Shown here one piece after another: positions 1 to 9,222 of a stretch of 48,402 bases of DNA. This DNA is from Rhodospirillales bacterium. Lineage in GTDB: Bacteria; Pseudomonadota; Gammaproteobacteria; Burkholderiales; Burkholderiaceae_D. The stretch spans positions 1 to 48,402 of the forward strand of contig CAJCID010000214.1 in the NCBI GenBank assembly GCA_903970305.1, given 5' to 3'. The notes under the pieces are model-generated. The model was given only the letters and a program-made list of their open reading frames with translations. It was not told the origin of the DNA and searched no databases. How positions within the stretch are numbered: position 1 is the stretch's first letter; each line of letters opens with the position of its first letter. Position numbers and translations under genes: made by a program.

Positions 1-909
1 GAACTCGTCACGCGCGACAAGGTGGATTTTCTCGCGGGTTTCGGGCTCACACCCAATGCGATGGCCGCCACGCCAATCTCCAAGGAGGCGGCCAAGCCGA
101 TGGTCATCATGAATGCGGCGGCCTCGGTCATCACCACGACCTCGCCTTACGTCGTGCGCGTCTCGCAGACGATCGCGCAGATGTCGCTGCCCATGGCGCA
201 ATGGGCCGCCAAGAACAACATCAAGAAGGTCTACACGCTGGTGGCCGACTACGCCCCCGGCAAGGATGCCGAGGAATATTTCAAGAAGGGATTTGAAGCG
301 GCAGGCGGGCAGATCGTCGATAGTGCGCGCGTGCCCCTGAGCAATCCGGATTTCGCGCCCTTCATCCAGCGCATCAAGGACGCCAAGCCCGAAGCGGTCT
401 TCCTGTTCCTGCCCGCAGGTGAACAGGGGGTGGCCTTCATGAAGGGCTTCACCGAGCGCGGACTGGCACAGGCTGGCATCAAAGTCATCGCGACGGGCGA
501 TCTGACCGATGACGGGGTCATCGATGCGATGGGCGATCCCACATTGGGTGTCATCACGGCCTTCCACTACTCGGCGGCCCACGATTCGGCGCAGAACAAG
601 GCGTTCCTGAAGGCCTATGCCAGCGTGGCGGGAGACAAGCGGCCCAACTTCATGGCTGTCGCAGGCTATGATGGGATGGCCGCGATCTACGAGGCCTTGA
701 AGAAGACCGCAGGCGATACCGATGGCGAGAAGATCCTCGCAGCGCTGAAGGGCTGGAAGCACGAGAGCCCGCGCGGCCCCATCGAGATCGATCCGGACAC
801 GCGTGACATCATCCAGACGGTCTATATCCGTCGAGTCGAGCGCAAAGACGGGCATCTTTACAATATCGAGTTCGACCAGTTTCCCGCCGTGAAGGATCCG
901 GGCAAGTGA
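1..909 (+). CDS. ABC transporter substrate-binding protein, LivK-like (5' truncated)
   Basis: The reading frame is open from the first base of the window, so the start codon and signal peptide lie upstream; about 302 residues are present. The sequence fits the type 1 periplasmic binding fold used by branched-chain amino acid and aromatic-acid ABC importers (Peripla_BP_6): a first lobe with MVIMNAAASVITTTSPYVVR, a helix-strand repeat around KKVYTLVADYAPGKD, and a second lobe ending in the family-typical RGPIEIDPDTRD and a closing YIRRVE strand. It would capture substrate in the periplasm and deliver it to the permeases encoded directly downstream. The substrate cannot be read from the sequence: branched-chain amino acids, benzoate-type acids and amides are all possible. 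The family assignment is firm, the ligand is not. Confidence 0.9.
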   Translation, partial: ELVTRDKVDFLAGFGLTPNAMAATPISKEAAKPMVIMNAAASVITTTSPYVVRVSQTIAQMSLPMAQWAAKNNIKKVYTLVADYAPGKDAEEYFKKGFEAAGGQIVDSARVPLSNPDFAPFIQRIKDAKPEAVFLFLPAGEQGVAFMKGFTERGLAQAGIKVIATGDLTDDGVIDAMGDPTLGVITAFHYSAAHDSAQNKAFLKAYASVAGDKRPNFMAVAGYDGMAAIYEALKKTAGDTDGEKILAALKGWKHESPRGPIEIDPDTRDIIQTVYIRRVERKDGHLYNIEFDQFPAVKDPGK

Positions 910-937
910 GGCGCGCGGGTGCAGGCTCAGGGGCCAG

Positions 938-1822
938 GTGTTGCGAGGCAAGCCCTTGGGTCACCTGATCGGGGTGCTGTTCGATGGGATTGCCTACGGC
1001 AGTCTCCTGTTCCTCATCAGTCTCGGGTTGTCGGTGACGCTCGGGCTCATGAACTTCGTGAATCTCGCCCATGGGGCGTTCGCCATGTTCGGTGGCTACG
1101 TGGCGACGACCCTGATGGCGCGTCTGGGCGTGCCGTTCCTCGTGTGCCTGCCCCTTGCATTTCTTGCCACGGCGCTCCTTGGCGTGGCGCTTGAGCGCAC
1201 CCTCTACCGCAGGCTCTATGGCGCCTCGCATCTTGATCAGGTGCTCTTCAGTATCGGACTGACCTTCGTTGCGAGTGCGGTGGCGACTTACCTGTTCGGC
1301 TCGGGTCAGCAGCCGGTGCGCCTGCCCGAATTTCTCCTGGGACAGATCAGGATCGCGGGGCTCGACCTTGGCGCGTACCGGCTCTTTCTGATCGCGCTCG
1401 TCCTCCTCATCACCGCCGCCCTCGGAGCCCTACTGAGCTTGACGCGCTTTGGCGCGCAGATCCGGGCTGCGGTCGACAACCAGATCGCCGCCGCAGGACT
1501 GGGCATCAACGTCGAGCGGATCTTCATGCTCACCTTCGCGCTCGGCTCGGGGCTGGCGGGCCTTGGGGGGAGCCTCGGTATCGACGTGCTTGGCCTGGAT
1601 CCGACCTTTCCGATCAAGTACATGGTGTACTTCCTGCTCGTGGTCGCCGTCGGCGGAGCGGGGACGATACGCGGACCCCTCTTCGCAGCCCTCGCCCTGG
1701 GTGTCTTCGATGTCGCCGGCAAGTACTATCTACCCGAGATCGGCGCGTTTGTGATCTACGGATTGATGGTCGTCTCGCTCATCGCCTGGCCCAACGGGCT
1801 GTACCGCAAAAGGGGCACATGA
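938..1822 (+). CDS. livH: ABC transporter permease, LivH family
   Basis: Inner-membrane permease of a branched-chain amino acid type (HAAT) importer, 294 residues, the usual length. Several hydrophobic segments are visible, starting with the first helix around residues 8-30, and the family motif region NLAHGAFAMFGGY at about residues 45-57 is clear. The predicted start is GTG at 938; TTG at 941 is an alternative, and the spacing to the binding-protein stop is only 28 bp. The stop overlaps the ATG of the next permease by 4 bp (ATGA), so the two permease subunits are probably translated together. The gene symbol is by family; the transported substrate is unknown. Confidence 0.88.
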   Translation: MLRGKPLGHLIGVLFDGIAYGSLLFLISLGLSVTLGLMNFVNLAHGAFAMFGGYVATTLMARLGVPFLVCLPLAFLATALLGVALERTLYRRLYGASHLDQVLFSIGLTFVASAVATYLFGSGQQPVRLPEFLLGQIRIAGLDLGAYRLFLIALVLLITAALGALLSLTRFGAQIRAAVDNQIAAAGLGINVERIFMLTFALGSGLAGLGGSLGIDVLGLDPTFPIKYMVYFLLVVAVGGAGTIRGPLFAALALGVFDVAGKYYLPEIGAFVIYGLMVVSLIAWPNGLYRKRGT

Positions 1823-2823
1823 GCGCAGCTCCGGCAAGACCATATGGCTCGCCCGGTCTCCTGCGAGACGGCTGGGGAGACGGCTGGGGCAAGGCTGAGA
1901 TCGTCTTCTGGCTTGCCGTCCTCGCGAGCCCATGGCTCTTTTCTCAATACCTGGTGCTGGGCAGCCAGATCCTGATCGTCGGCTTGCTCGCGGTCTCGCT
2001 CGATCTCATCCTGGGCTATGCGGGCATCGTCTCCCTGGGTCACGCGGCCTACTTTGGCGTCGGGGCCTATACCGCGGGACTGCTGGCCACGCACGGCTGG
2101 GGGGAACCGATCTCTGGCCTTGGCATCGCGGGGGTGGTGGCTGCGGCCCTCGGATTTCCGATCAGCTTTCTGGTGGTGCGAGGAGGCGATCTGTCGCGCC
2201 TCATGGTGACTCTGGGGATCGGTGCGATGCTCTACGAGGCGGCCAACAAGGCGGCGCGCATCACGGGGGGAGTCGACGGGCTTGCGGGGGTCGAGATGTG
2301 GAAGCTTCTGGGACTCTTCAGATTTGACATCGAAGGCCGGGTCGCTTTTGGCTACTGCCTGGTGGTGACCTTCCTTCTGTTCGTGGTGCTGCGTCGGATG
2401 ATGCGCTCGCCCTTCGGACTGTCCTTGCAGGGGATCCGCGAGAATGCGCGGCGCATGCCCGCCCTGGGCGCGTCGGTGCGTGCGCGCCAGGTGGCGATCT
2501 TCACCGTGAGCGCGGGGATCGCCGGCGTCGCCGGCGCGCTCTTGACCCAGACGACCCAGTTCGTGGGCCTCGATACGTTAGGCTTCTCGCGTTCGGCCGA
2601 GCTCCTCATCATCTTGGTGTTAGGCGGCACGGGCCGACTCTATGGAGCGCTCGTGGGCGCAGTCGTCTATATGGTGGCCCAGGACTTTCTTGCGGGATTG
2701 AATCCGGTCTACTGGCAGTTTTGGATTGGACTACTCCTGATCGTGGTCGTGCTCGCGGGCCGCGGGGGAATCCTCGGAGTGGCCGAACGACTTCGACTGC
2801 GCTTTGGATGGAAGTCACGATGA
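1819..2823 (+). CDS. livM: ABC transporter permease, LivM family
   Basis: Second membrane subunit of the importer, 334 residues. It has a poorly conserved N-terminal tail, then the LivM hallmark LDLILGYAGIVSLGHAAYFG near residues 60-80, in which the GLVSLGHAAFFG-type motif is recognisable, and a C-terminal ILVLGGTGRLYGALVGA segment. It pairs with the LivH-type subunit to form the translocation pore. Start ATG is within the livH stop and the TGA overlaps the ATG of the downstream ATPase, giving a chain of coupled genes. Substrate specificity is not deducible. Confidence 0.9.
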   Translation: MSAAPARPYGSPGLLRDGWGDGWGKAEIVFWLAVLASPWLFSQYLVLGSQILIVGLLAVSLDLILGYAGIVSLGHAAYFGVGAYTAGLLATHGWGEPISGLGIAGVVAAALGFPISFLVVRGGDLSRLMVTLGIGAMLYEAANKAARITGGVDGLAGVEMWKLLGLFRFDIEGRVAFGYCLVVTFLLFVVLRRMMRSPFGLSLQGIRENARRMPALGASVRARQVAIFTVSAGIAGVAGALLTQTTQFVGLDTLGFSRSAELLIILVLGGTGRLYGALVGAVVYMVAQDFLAGLNPVYWQFWIGLLLIVVVLAGRGGILGVAERLRLRFGWKSR

Positions 2824-3572
2824 ACGAGGCGCTGCGCACCGAGGGATTGGGCAAAGTCTGGGGTGGGTTCGCTGCGAACACCGACATCGCCCTGCGACTC
2901 GCCGTCGGCGCGCGTCACGCCCTGATCGGCCCGAACGGGGCCGGTAAGACCACCTTCATCAATCTGCTCTCTGGCGCCTTGGCACCCACTTCGGGCGAGG
3001 TCTATCTGGGCGGGGAACGTGTGACGAATCTCGCCCAGCACGCGCGCGTCAAGCGCGGGCTGACCCGGACCTTCCAGATCAACACCTTGTTCGCCGATCT
3101 CAGCGTGCTCGAGTCGACGGTGCTCGCAGTGTGCGAACAAAGCGGCGCAGCGCGCCACTTCTGGCGCCCTGTCGCCGATCATGCGGATGAGATCGCGCGA
3201 GCCAGGGCGCTGCTGGAGACGCTCGGTCTGAGCGAGGATCAAGACCGGCCCACTGCATCTTTGCCGTACGGCAAGCAGCGGCTCGTCGAGATTGCGCTCG
3301 CGCTCGCGACGCGACCGAAGATCCTGCTGCTCGACGAGCCGGCGGCGGGCATCCCGCGTCTGGAGAGCCGCGAACTCTTTGAGGTTCTCGCACGCTTGCC
3401 CACCGACGTCACCATCCTGCTCATCGAGCACGACATGGAACTCGTCTTCCAGTTCGCTGAGCGCATCACGGTACTCGTGGGCGGGCGCATTCTGACCGAA
3501 GGCACCCCGGCCGAGATCGCCGCCGATCCCAAGGTCCGCGAGGTCTACCTCGGGGAGTCCGACGATGGCTGA
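2820..3572 (+). CDS. livG: ABC transporter ATP-binding protein, LivG family
   Basis: Cytoplasmic ATPase of the importer, 250 residues when started at ATG 2820, which overlaps the livM stop; an in-frame upstream extension exists but lies inside livM and is not family-like. Walker A is GPNGAGKTT near residue 40, the signature is the LivG-style LPYGKQR rather than LSGGQ, and Walker B is ILLLDEPAAG followed by the switch histidine in IEHDM. The C terminus GTPAEIAADPKVREVYLG is diagnostic for LivG. The gene overlaps the next ATPase by 8 bp. Together with livF it powers import through the LivH/LivM pore. Confidence 0.92.
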   Translation: MNEALRTEGLGKVWGGFAANTDIALRLAVGARHALIGPNGAGKTTFINLLSGALAPTSGEVYLGGERVTNLAQHARVKRGLTRTFQINTLFADLSVLESTVLAVCEQSGAARHFWRPVADHADEIARARALLETLGLSEDQDRPTASLPYGKQRLVEIALALATRPKILLLDEPAAGIPRLESRELFEVLARLPTDVTILLIEHDMELVFQFAERITVLVGGRILTEGTPAEIAADPKVREVYLGESDDG

Positions 3573-4266
3573 GCTGCTCTGCGCAAGGGGGGTTTTCGCC
3601 GGGTACGGCGAGTCGGTGGTCTTGGAGGATATTTCCATCAGCCTCGCCGAGGGCGACAGTCTCGCGCTACTGGGACGAAACGGCGTGGGCAAGACCACCT
3701 TGCTCACCACCTTGATGGGGCTCACGCGTCTGCATGGTGGCTCCATCGCCTTTGCGGGTCGGGACATCTCGCATCTGCCCACCCACGGGAGGGCCGCACT
3801 CGGGCTCGGCTGGGTGCCTCAGGAGCGGATGGTGTTTCCGTCCTTGACCGTGGCCGAGCACCTTCTGGCGGTGGCGCGAAGGGGGGAATGGACTGCCGAG
3901 CGCGTCTACCAGATGTTTCCGAGGCTTTTGGAGCGTAGCGGCAATTTCGGCAATCAGCTCTCCGGAGGTGAGCAGCAGATGCTGGCCATCGCCCGTGCGC
4001 TCGTCACCAATCCGCGGCTCCTGCTCTTGGACGAGCCGATGGAAGGACTGGCTCCCTTGATTGTGCTGGAGCTTGCGCGCGCGATCCGGACGCTGGTCAA
4101 GGAGACGAAACTAGCCATCATCGTCGTCGAGCAGCACGCGAAACTGGCCCTTGGTCTGACCGAGCGGGCCGTGGTGCTCGATCGCGGCCGCATCGTCTAC
4201 GAGGGGCCGAGCGAGAAGCTCGCCAACGATCCTGCTGCACTCCACCAGCTCATCGCTGTCGCCTAG
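3565..4266 (+). CDS. livF: ABC transporter ATP-binding protein, LivF family
   Basis: Second ATPase, 233 residues, the normal LivF size. Walker A GRNGVGKTT near residues 36-44, signature LSGGEQQ, Walker B LLLLDEP and the switch histidine in VVEQH are all present, as is the family pattern GLGWVPQERMVFPSLTVAEHL. It closes the transporter operon. The 243 bp that follow before surE contain no gene; they hold two copies of the 9-mer GCATGCCCG (4339-4347 and 4370-4378) but no convincing U-tract terminator. Confidence 0.92.
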   Translation: MAELLCARGVFAGYGESVVLEDISISLAEGDSLALLGRNGVGKTTLLTTLMGLTRLHGGSIAFAGRDISHLPTHGRAALGLGWVPQERMVFPSLTVAEHLLAVARRGEWTAERVYQMFPRLLERSGNFGNQLSGGEQQMLAIARALVTNPRLLLLDEPMEGLAPLIVLELARAIRTLVKETKLAIIVVEQHAKLALGLTERAVVLDRGRIVYEGPSEKLANDPAALHQLIAVA

Positions 4267-4509
4267 TTCGGAAGCGCAAAATTTGCTCGGTCGGGCCGCG
4301 CTTCGCGCCGCAAAGCGTCAAGAGGACGTATCCTTGCAGCATGCCCGTTTTCTTCCGCCCGGCCCGCCGGCATGCCCGCTGGCCCCCCTTCCGATGAATG
4401 CCATCCTGCCCCGCTCGGCGCCCACGCATCGCGAGGTTCCCCCGCACGAGCGATTCCACCCACCGCAATGGGGTTCATGGCTTTCCCACGCGGGCCAGAA
4501 GAGGCTCTG

Positions 4510-5253
4510 GTGAGAATTCTGGTCAGTAACGACGATGGCTATCTGGCCGCGGGAGTCGCCGCATTGGCCGAGGCGCTGACCCCGTTTGGCGAGGTCATCG
4601 TGGTGGCACCCGAGCAGAATCGCAGCGGCGCGTCGAACTCGCTCACGCTCGATCGGCCTCTCGCCGTCACGCGCATGCCCAATGGCTTCTACTCGGTCAA
4701 CGGCACACCCACGGATTGCGTCCACATCGCCCTGACCGGGCTTTTCGAAGAGCGTTTTGACCTGGTCGTCTCGGGGATCAATCACGGCCAGAACATGGGT
4801 GACGACACGATCTACTCGGGAACCGTCGCCGCGGCCATGGAGGGATATCTCTTTGGCGTGCCCTCGATCGCGTTTTCGCTGGTCGAGAAGGATACGAGGC
4901 ACCTGGAATCGGCCGCCCGGATCGCCGCCGAGATCGTCGAGCGGCAGGTGCGTCAACCCTTGGCGGAGCTGTTCCTGTTGAACGTGAACATCCCCGCGCG
5001 ACCCTACGAAGAACTCGGTGGCGTCGTCTGCACCCGGCTCGGTAAGCGCCATCAGTCCGAGCCGGTGTTTCCCAGCGTGAATGCGCGCGGCGAGAAGGTC
5101 TACTGGATCGGAGCGGCTGGCAGCGCCCGCGATGCGGGTCCCGGCACTGACTTTCATGCGGTGGCCGAAGGCTACGTTGCGGTCACGCCCTTGCAGATCG
5201 ATCTGACCCATACGACCCAGATGCCCCTGGTGAAGGGATGGCTCGGGGTATGA
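4510..5253 (+). CDS. surE: 5'/3'-nucleotidase SurE
   Basis: Survival protein SurE, a metal-dependent nucleoside monophosphate phosphatase, 247 residues. The GTG at 4510 is chosen because it gives the canonical N terminus [11 protein letters not shown]; upstream in-frame ATGs add a non-conserved leader. Metal and substrate residues visible are the aspartate pair D8-D9 in SNDDG, the serine in NRSGASNS and the asparagine in [10 protein letters not shown]. It opens the conserved surE-pcm-nlpD-rpoS cluster and overlaps pcm by 4 bp (ATGA), which argues for co-translation of two proteins linked to stationary-phase damage control. Confidence 0.95.
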   Translation: MRILVSNDDGYLAAGVAALAEALTPFGEVIVVAPEQNRSGASNSLTLDRPLAVTRMPNGFYSVNGTPTDCVHIALTGLFEERFDLVVSGINHGQNMGDDTIYSGTVAAAMEGYLFGVPSIAFSLVEKDTRHLESAARIAAEIVERQVRQPLAELFLLNVNIPARPYEELGGVVCTRLGKRHQSEPVFPSVNARGEKVYWIGAAGSARDAGPGTDFHAVAEGYVAVTPLQIDLTHTTQMPLVKGWLGV

Positions 5254-6035
5254 CGCGCACCCCGAGAAAGAACTGGATGGCCGAACTCGTCCCGAGCGAT
5301 GCGGCGCCGGGTGCGCGGCGGGGCGTGCGCGCGAGGTCGGGCCGACTGGAGGGGACGCAAGAGGGCCAGAAGGCCATGACGCCATTGTCCGAGGGCCTGG
5401 GGCTGACCTCGGCGCGCCTACGCCTACGCATGGTCGAGCGCCTGCGCGCATCAGGCATCCGCGAGGAGCGCGTGCTGGCGGCCATGGCCCAAGTCCCGCG
5501 GCATGCGTTCGTCGACGAGGCTCTCGCGAGTCGCGCCTATGAGGATTCGGCCCTACCGATCGGGCTGGAACAGACCATCTCGCAGCCATTCATCGTGGCG
5601 CGCATGACCGAGACCCTGTGCGCCTGTGCGCAGGGCGGCAAGGTTCTTGAGATCGGCACCGGCTGCGGATATCAGGCGGCGATTCTGGCGGCGATCGCAG
5701 GCGAAGTCTACTCGGTCGAGCGGATCCGCGTCCTGCACGATCGAGCCCGCCAGAACCTGCGCCCTTTGCGGCTGCCGAACCTGCGGCTTGTCTATGGCGA
5801 TGGACTGAATGGCTTGCCCGAGGCTGCTCCCTTTGACGGCATGCTGATTGCAGCCGCCGCAGCGGACCTTCCAGAGACGCTACTACTGCAGTTACGCGTT
5901 GGTGGTGTCGCAATCGCTCCCCTCGGTCAGGACCGCCAGAGCCTATGCCGCATCAGCCGCACCGGCCCGCGTTCTTTCGCGCGCGAGCGGCTTGAGGATG
6001 TGCGCTTTGTGCCGCTGCTTCCAGGCACGACCTGA
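5250..6035 (+). CDS. pcm: Protein-L-isoaspartate O-methyltransferase
   Basis: SAM-dependent methyltransferase that repairs isoaspartyl residues in aged proteins. The body matches the family along its length: [10 protein letters not shown], the substrate-loop region [15 protein letters not shown], the SAM glycine motif [15 protein letters not shown], and a C-terminal VRFVPLLPG. The start at 5250 overlaps the surE stop and gives 261 residues, with an N-terminal extension of about 40 residues compared with the enterobacterial enzyme; ATG 5376 would give a short form without it. Extended versions are known in related bacteria, so I keep the overlap start with moderate certainty. About 135 bp separate it from nlpD. 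Confidence 0.93.
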   Translation: MTRTPRKNWMAELVPSDAAPGARRGVRARSGRLEGTQEGQKAMTPLSEGLGLTSARLRLRMVERLRASGIREERVLAAMAQVPRHAFVDEALASRAYEDSALPIGLEQTISQPFIVARMTETLCACAQGGKVLEIGTGCGYQAAILAAIAGEVYSVERIRVLHDRARQNLRPLRLPNLRLVYGDGLNGLPEAAPFDGMLIAAAAADLPETLLLQLRVGGVAIAPLGQDRQSLCRISRTGPRSFARERLEDVRFVPLLPGTT

Positions 6036-6170
6036 GCCCTTCGAGGGAGAGTCGCAGCGCACGCCTGACACTGGAAAGTCGGGATGGACCATCCGTGCCG
6101 CGCGCTTTTGTGCGTTACACTTGCGCGACCTGCTCGATGCTTCTGAAATGCCCCTGTCACGCGTCAAATC

Positions 6171-7190
6171 ATGCCCGGAATCCCTGCCCGACCCGTGAGA
6201 GCCATCGCCTTGGCGCTCGTATCGGCCGCCTGCATCGCCGGATGTGCCGGTGGCGGCAATCAAGCTCCCGTCTCTGATCGCTCCTCGACTCCGGTGCCGC
6301 GCGGTCTGCCGCCACCGGCGCCGGTGACACAGGTGCCGCAGCCGGAGACCGTGCCCACCTACACCGTCAAGCCCGGTGACACGCTCTATAGCATCTCGAA
6401 ACAATTTGGCCAGGACTACAAGCAGGTCGCGGCCTGGAACGGGATCGACGACACCTACCACATCCATGTCGATCAGGTCCTCCGCATGGGCCCTCCCGAA
6501 CCGGTAACGGGGCCGGCGGTGGCCGAAGCCACGCCCGTTGGGAACGGTGCGGTAGAACAGAAACCGCTGGGCGCACCCGACGCGGCCCCATCGGGCAAGC
6601 CCGCCCCCTCCAGCCTGCCCGCTGCGACCAACGATGCCCCTCTGAAAACCCAGCCCTTGGGCCTGAAGGTACCCTATAGCGAGACTGCCGTGGCTGAGTT
6701 GGTCCGGGCCGAGTCGACTGAGGGCTCTACCAACACGGCAGCGCCGCCACCGTCTGCGCTGCCAGCCGGTCTCACTTCCAACGCCCCTGCGGAGAAGGCC
6801 GCGCCCGCGAACCTGGATGAGGCGGCCATCGGCTGGATCTGGCCGGCCAAAGGCCCCTTGCTCTCCGAATTCAACGACCCGAAGAACAAGGGCATCGATA
6901 TAGCGGGCAAGATGGGCGATCCTGTGTTGGCCTCGGGGAGCGGCACGGTGATTTATGTGGGCCAGGGCCTGCGTGGCCTGGGCAACCTGGTCGTGGTGAA
7001 ACACACCGAAGGGTTGATCTCGGTGTATGCCCACAACAGCAAAATCCTGGTTGCGAACAACCAACCCGTCAAAAGGGGTGAGCAGATTGCGGAGATGGGC
7101 AATTCCGATTCGGAGAAAGTTGAATTGCATTTCGAAATCCGGCGCCAGGGCGCGCCGGTCGATCCTCTGAAGTACCTGCCGGGTCGCTGA
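6171..7190 (+). CDS. nlpD: Murein hydrolase activator NlpD (lipoprotein, LysM + degenerate LytM)
   Basis: Outer-membrane lipoprotein that activates an amidase such as AmiC at the division septum. A signal peptide ends in the lipobox IAGC (Cys25 from ATG 6171; a GTG at 6195 would give a tidier, shorter signal peptide). A LysM peptidoglycan-binding domain lies at about residues 63-106, followed by a Pro/Ala-rich linker and a C-terminal LytM/M23 domain at about 224-339. The LytM domain lacks the metal-binding histidines of active M23 peptidases (GIDIAG and LHFEIR replace the HxxxD and HxH sites), as expected for an activator rather than an enzyme. Its stop overlaps the rpoS ATG by one base; in relatives the main rpoS promoter lies inside nlpD. 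Confidence 0.94.
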   Translation: MPGIPARPVRAIALALVSAACIAGCAGGGNQAPVSDRSSTPVPRGLPPPAPVTQVPQPETVPTYTVKPGDTLYSISKQFGQDYKQVAAWNGIDDTYHIHVDQVLRMGPPEPVTGPAVAEATPVGNGAVEQKPLGAPDAAPSGKPAPSSLPAATNDAPLKTQPLGLKVPYSETAVAELVRAESTEGSTNTAAPPPSALPAGLTSNAPAEKAAPANLDEAAIGWIWPAKGPLLSEFNDPKNKGIDIAGKMGDPVLASGSGTVIYVGQGLRGLGNLVVVKHTEGLISVYAHNSKILVANNQPVKRGEQIAEMGNSDSEKVELHFEIRRQGAPVDPLKYLPGR

Positions 7191-8359
7191 TGCCTCCCCG
7201 TCGCCGCGCGCACCCCGTCCAGCCGCAGCAGGAACCCGGCTCGGTATCGAAGGGCTCGACCCACGATGATGACGACGAGAGCACCGTCTCGCGGCGCAGG
7301 AAGACTGCCGCGACGGGCGTCGATGAGGCACTCACCGATGCCGAGAGCGACGGGCTCAACGGGGCTGCCGATGGCGCAGTCGATCCGACCCTGGACGGCG
7401 ATCAAGAGATGGCGCTCGCACTCGATGGAGCGGGTGGTGCAGATGGTGCGGATGGTGCAGAGAGTGCGGAGGAGGGGGGCGAGCCGGCAGAGGCGCCTGA
7501 GGTCACGGAGCTTGCGACCGACAGCATCCAGCACTACCTGCATGGTATTGGCGCCAAGCCGCTGTTGACGCCCGCCGAGGAGCTGGCGACGGCCACACTC
7601 GCGGCCGCCGGGGACTTTCCGGCGCGCCAGAAGATGATCGAGCATAATCTTCGGCTCGTGGTCAGCATCGCAAAAAATTACCTGAACCGGGGCGTCGCGC
7701 TCCTGGATCTGATCGAAGAGGGCAACCTGGGACTCATCCATGCCCTCGAGAAATTTGATCCGCAGCGCGGCTTTCGCTTTTCGACCTATGCGACCTGGTG
7801 GATCCGCCAGGCTGTCGAGCGCGCCATCATCAGCCAATCGCGCACGGTCCGCCTGCCCGTGCATGTCGTGCGCGATCTGAACCAGGTCCTGCGCGCCAAG
7901 CGCCACCTCGAGGAGGCCGCGCGCGCCAGCGGCGTGCGCAGCGGTGATGTCACCAACGAGCAGATCGCGCATCTTCTCGGCCGTACGCGCGATGACGTGA
8001 CGGACGTGCTGGCCCTGTCGGAACACACGGCCTCGCTCGACGCGCCGCTCGACTTCGACCCGAGCCTCTCCCTCGGCGACACGCTCGCCGATACCGGTTC
8101 GGCGACGCCTGAGTCCACCGCGCAACACCACGAGGTCGAGATCCTCGTAGGGGGCTGGCTCGAGAGACTCTCGGAGAAACAGCGTTTCGTTGTGGAAAGG
8201 CGCTTTGGCCTGAACAATCACGATACCGCGACGCTCGAGGATCTGGCAGACGAACTCGGTCTGACGCGTGAGCGGGTGCGCCAGATCCAGCAGGAGGCAT
8301 TGGTCAAGCTCAAGCGCACCCTGGCCACGCGCGGAGTGGGCAAGGACGCCCTGCTCTAG
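7190..8359 (+). CDS. rpoS: RNA polymerase sigma factor RpoS with long acidic N terminus
   Basis: General stress and stationary-phase sigma factor, 389 residues. Region 1.2 begins near residue 111 ([16 protein letters not shown]), region 2 contains [16 protein letters not shown] and the -10 recognition helix [17 protein letters not shown], and region 4 ends with the [20 protein letters not shown]. The enterobacterial protein has only about 52 residues before region 1.2; here there are about 110, Asp/Glu/Gly/Ala-rich, with short Gly-Ala-Asp repeats around residues 80-100. The start codon overlaps the nlpD stop (TGATG), so translation is probably coupled. Function is secure; the extension has no recognisable domain. 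Confidence 0.95.
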   Translation: MPPRRRAHPVQPQQEPGSVSKGSTHDDDDESTVSRRRKTAATGVDEALTDAESDGLNGAADGAVDPTLDGDQEMALALDGAGGADGADGAESAEEGGEPAEAPEVTELATDSIQHYLHGIGAKPLLTPAEELATATLAAAGDFPARQKMIEHNLRLVVSIAKNYLNRGVALLDLIEEGNLGLIHALEKFDPQRGFRFSTYATWWIRQAVERAIISQSRTVRLPVHVVRDLNQVLRAKRHLEEAARASGVRSGDVTNEQIAHLLGRTRDDVTDVLALSEHTASLDAPLDFDPSLSLGDTLADTGSATPESTAQHHEVEILVGGWLERLSEKQRFVVERRFGLNNHDTATLEDLADELGLTRERVRQIQQEALVKLKRTLATRGVGKDALL

Positions 8360-8371
8360 GAGAAGGCAGCG

Positions 8372-9160
8372 ATGATGCCGGTGCTGGTGTTTGATATCGA
8401 GACCGTCCCGGACGTCGCGGGCTTGCGCCGCCTGAACGACTGGCCGGCCGAACTCAGCGATGCCGTCGTCGCGGAGCGCGCCTTCGCCCAGCGCCTGGAG
8501 AAGACGGGTCGCGAGTTTATGCCGCTTCATCTGCAGCAGGTGGTCGCGATCTCCTGCGTGTTTCGCGACCGTGACGGCCTTAGGGTCCGCTCGTTGGGCA
8601 GCGAAGACGACGGCGAGGCCAAGCTGATCGGCGACTTCTATCGGACCATTGAGAAATACACGCCCCAGATCGTCTCGTGGAACGGCGGGGGCTTTGATCT
8701 GCCGGTCTTGCACTACCGCAGCCTCGTGCATCGTGTCGTCGCGTTGCGTTATTGGGATCTGGGCGAGGATGACCGCGAATTCAAATACAACAATTACATC
8801 AGCCGCTACCACTCGCGCCATCTGGACCTGATGGATGTGCTCGCGATGTATCAGGGGCGGGCCAGCGCACCGCTTGACGAACTCGCCAAGCTGTGCGGTT
8901 TCCCCGGCAAACTGGGCATGGATGGGAGCCAGGTGTGGCACGCTTATGCGGCGGGCCAGCTGGCCGAGATTCGGAACTATTGCGAGACCGATGTGATGAA
9001 CACCTGGCTCGTCTACTGTCGGTTCCAGCTCCTGCGCGGCGTACTGAGCGTTGCGGCCTACGAGGAGGAGATGACCCTCGCGCGCGAGATGCTCGGCGCG
9101 CGCAGCGAGCCACACTGGCAGGAGTTTCTCGCTGCGTGGTCCGAGGAGCGCACCACCTAG
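8372..9160 (+). CDS. Predicted 3'-5' exonuclease (PolB-like DEDD family)
   Basis: Conserved protein of 262 residues resembling the proofreading exonuclease domain of family B DNA polymerases (DNA_pol_B_exo2 family). The first acidic motif is FDIETVPD at the N terminus; further motifs are SWNGGGFDLPVL (exo II, with Asn and Asp) and the late YCETDVMNTW (exo III, Asp). It starts 12 bp after rpoS behind a strong AGGAGAAGG ribosome site, so it is probably transcribed with rpoS. Its cellular role is not established in general; a nuclease in DNA repair is the family-level inference. Confidence 0.85.
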   Translation: MMPVLVFDIETVPDVAGLRRLNDWPAELSDAVVAERAFAQRLEKTGREFMPLHLQQVVAISCVFRDRDGLRVRSLGSEDDGEAKLIGDFYRTIEKYTPQIVSWNGGGFDLPVLHYRSLVHRVVALRYWDLGEDDREFKYNNYISRYHSRHLDLMDVLAMYQGRASAPLDELAKLCGFPGKLGMDGSQVWHAYAAGQLAEIRNYCETDVMNTWLVYCRFQLLRGVLSVAAYEEEMTLAREMLGARSEPHWQEFLAAWSEERTT

Positions 9161-9183
9161 CCCGGGTCTCTCGGGCGCGCTGC

Positions 9184-9192
9184 TGCTACACT
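9184..9192 (+). promoter_or_regulatory. Candidate extended -10 promoter for rlmD
   Basis: TGC-TACACT lies 30 bp before the rlmD ATG. It has the TG dinucleotide of an extended -10 element but no good -35 hexamer at 16-18 bp. The same TGC-TAC core is found upstream of ndk and rpsO in this window. Confidence 0.35.
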
Positions 9193-9222
9193 GCGCGTCT
9201 TTCGAATCGCGCCGAGATCGCC

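Noticed and set aside
6953-9115. Long open minus-strand frame opposite nlpD, rpoS and the exonuclease gene
   Set aside because: It mirrors well-recognised plus-strand genes, and its sequence resembles no family. Long antisense frames are expected in GC-rich DNA.
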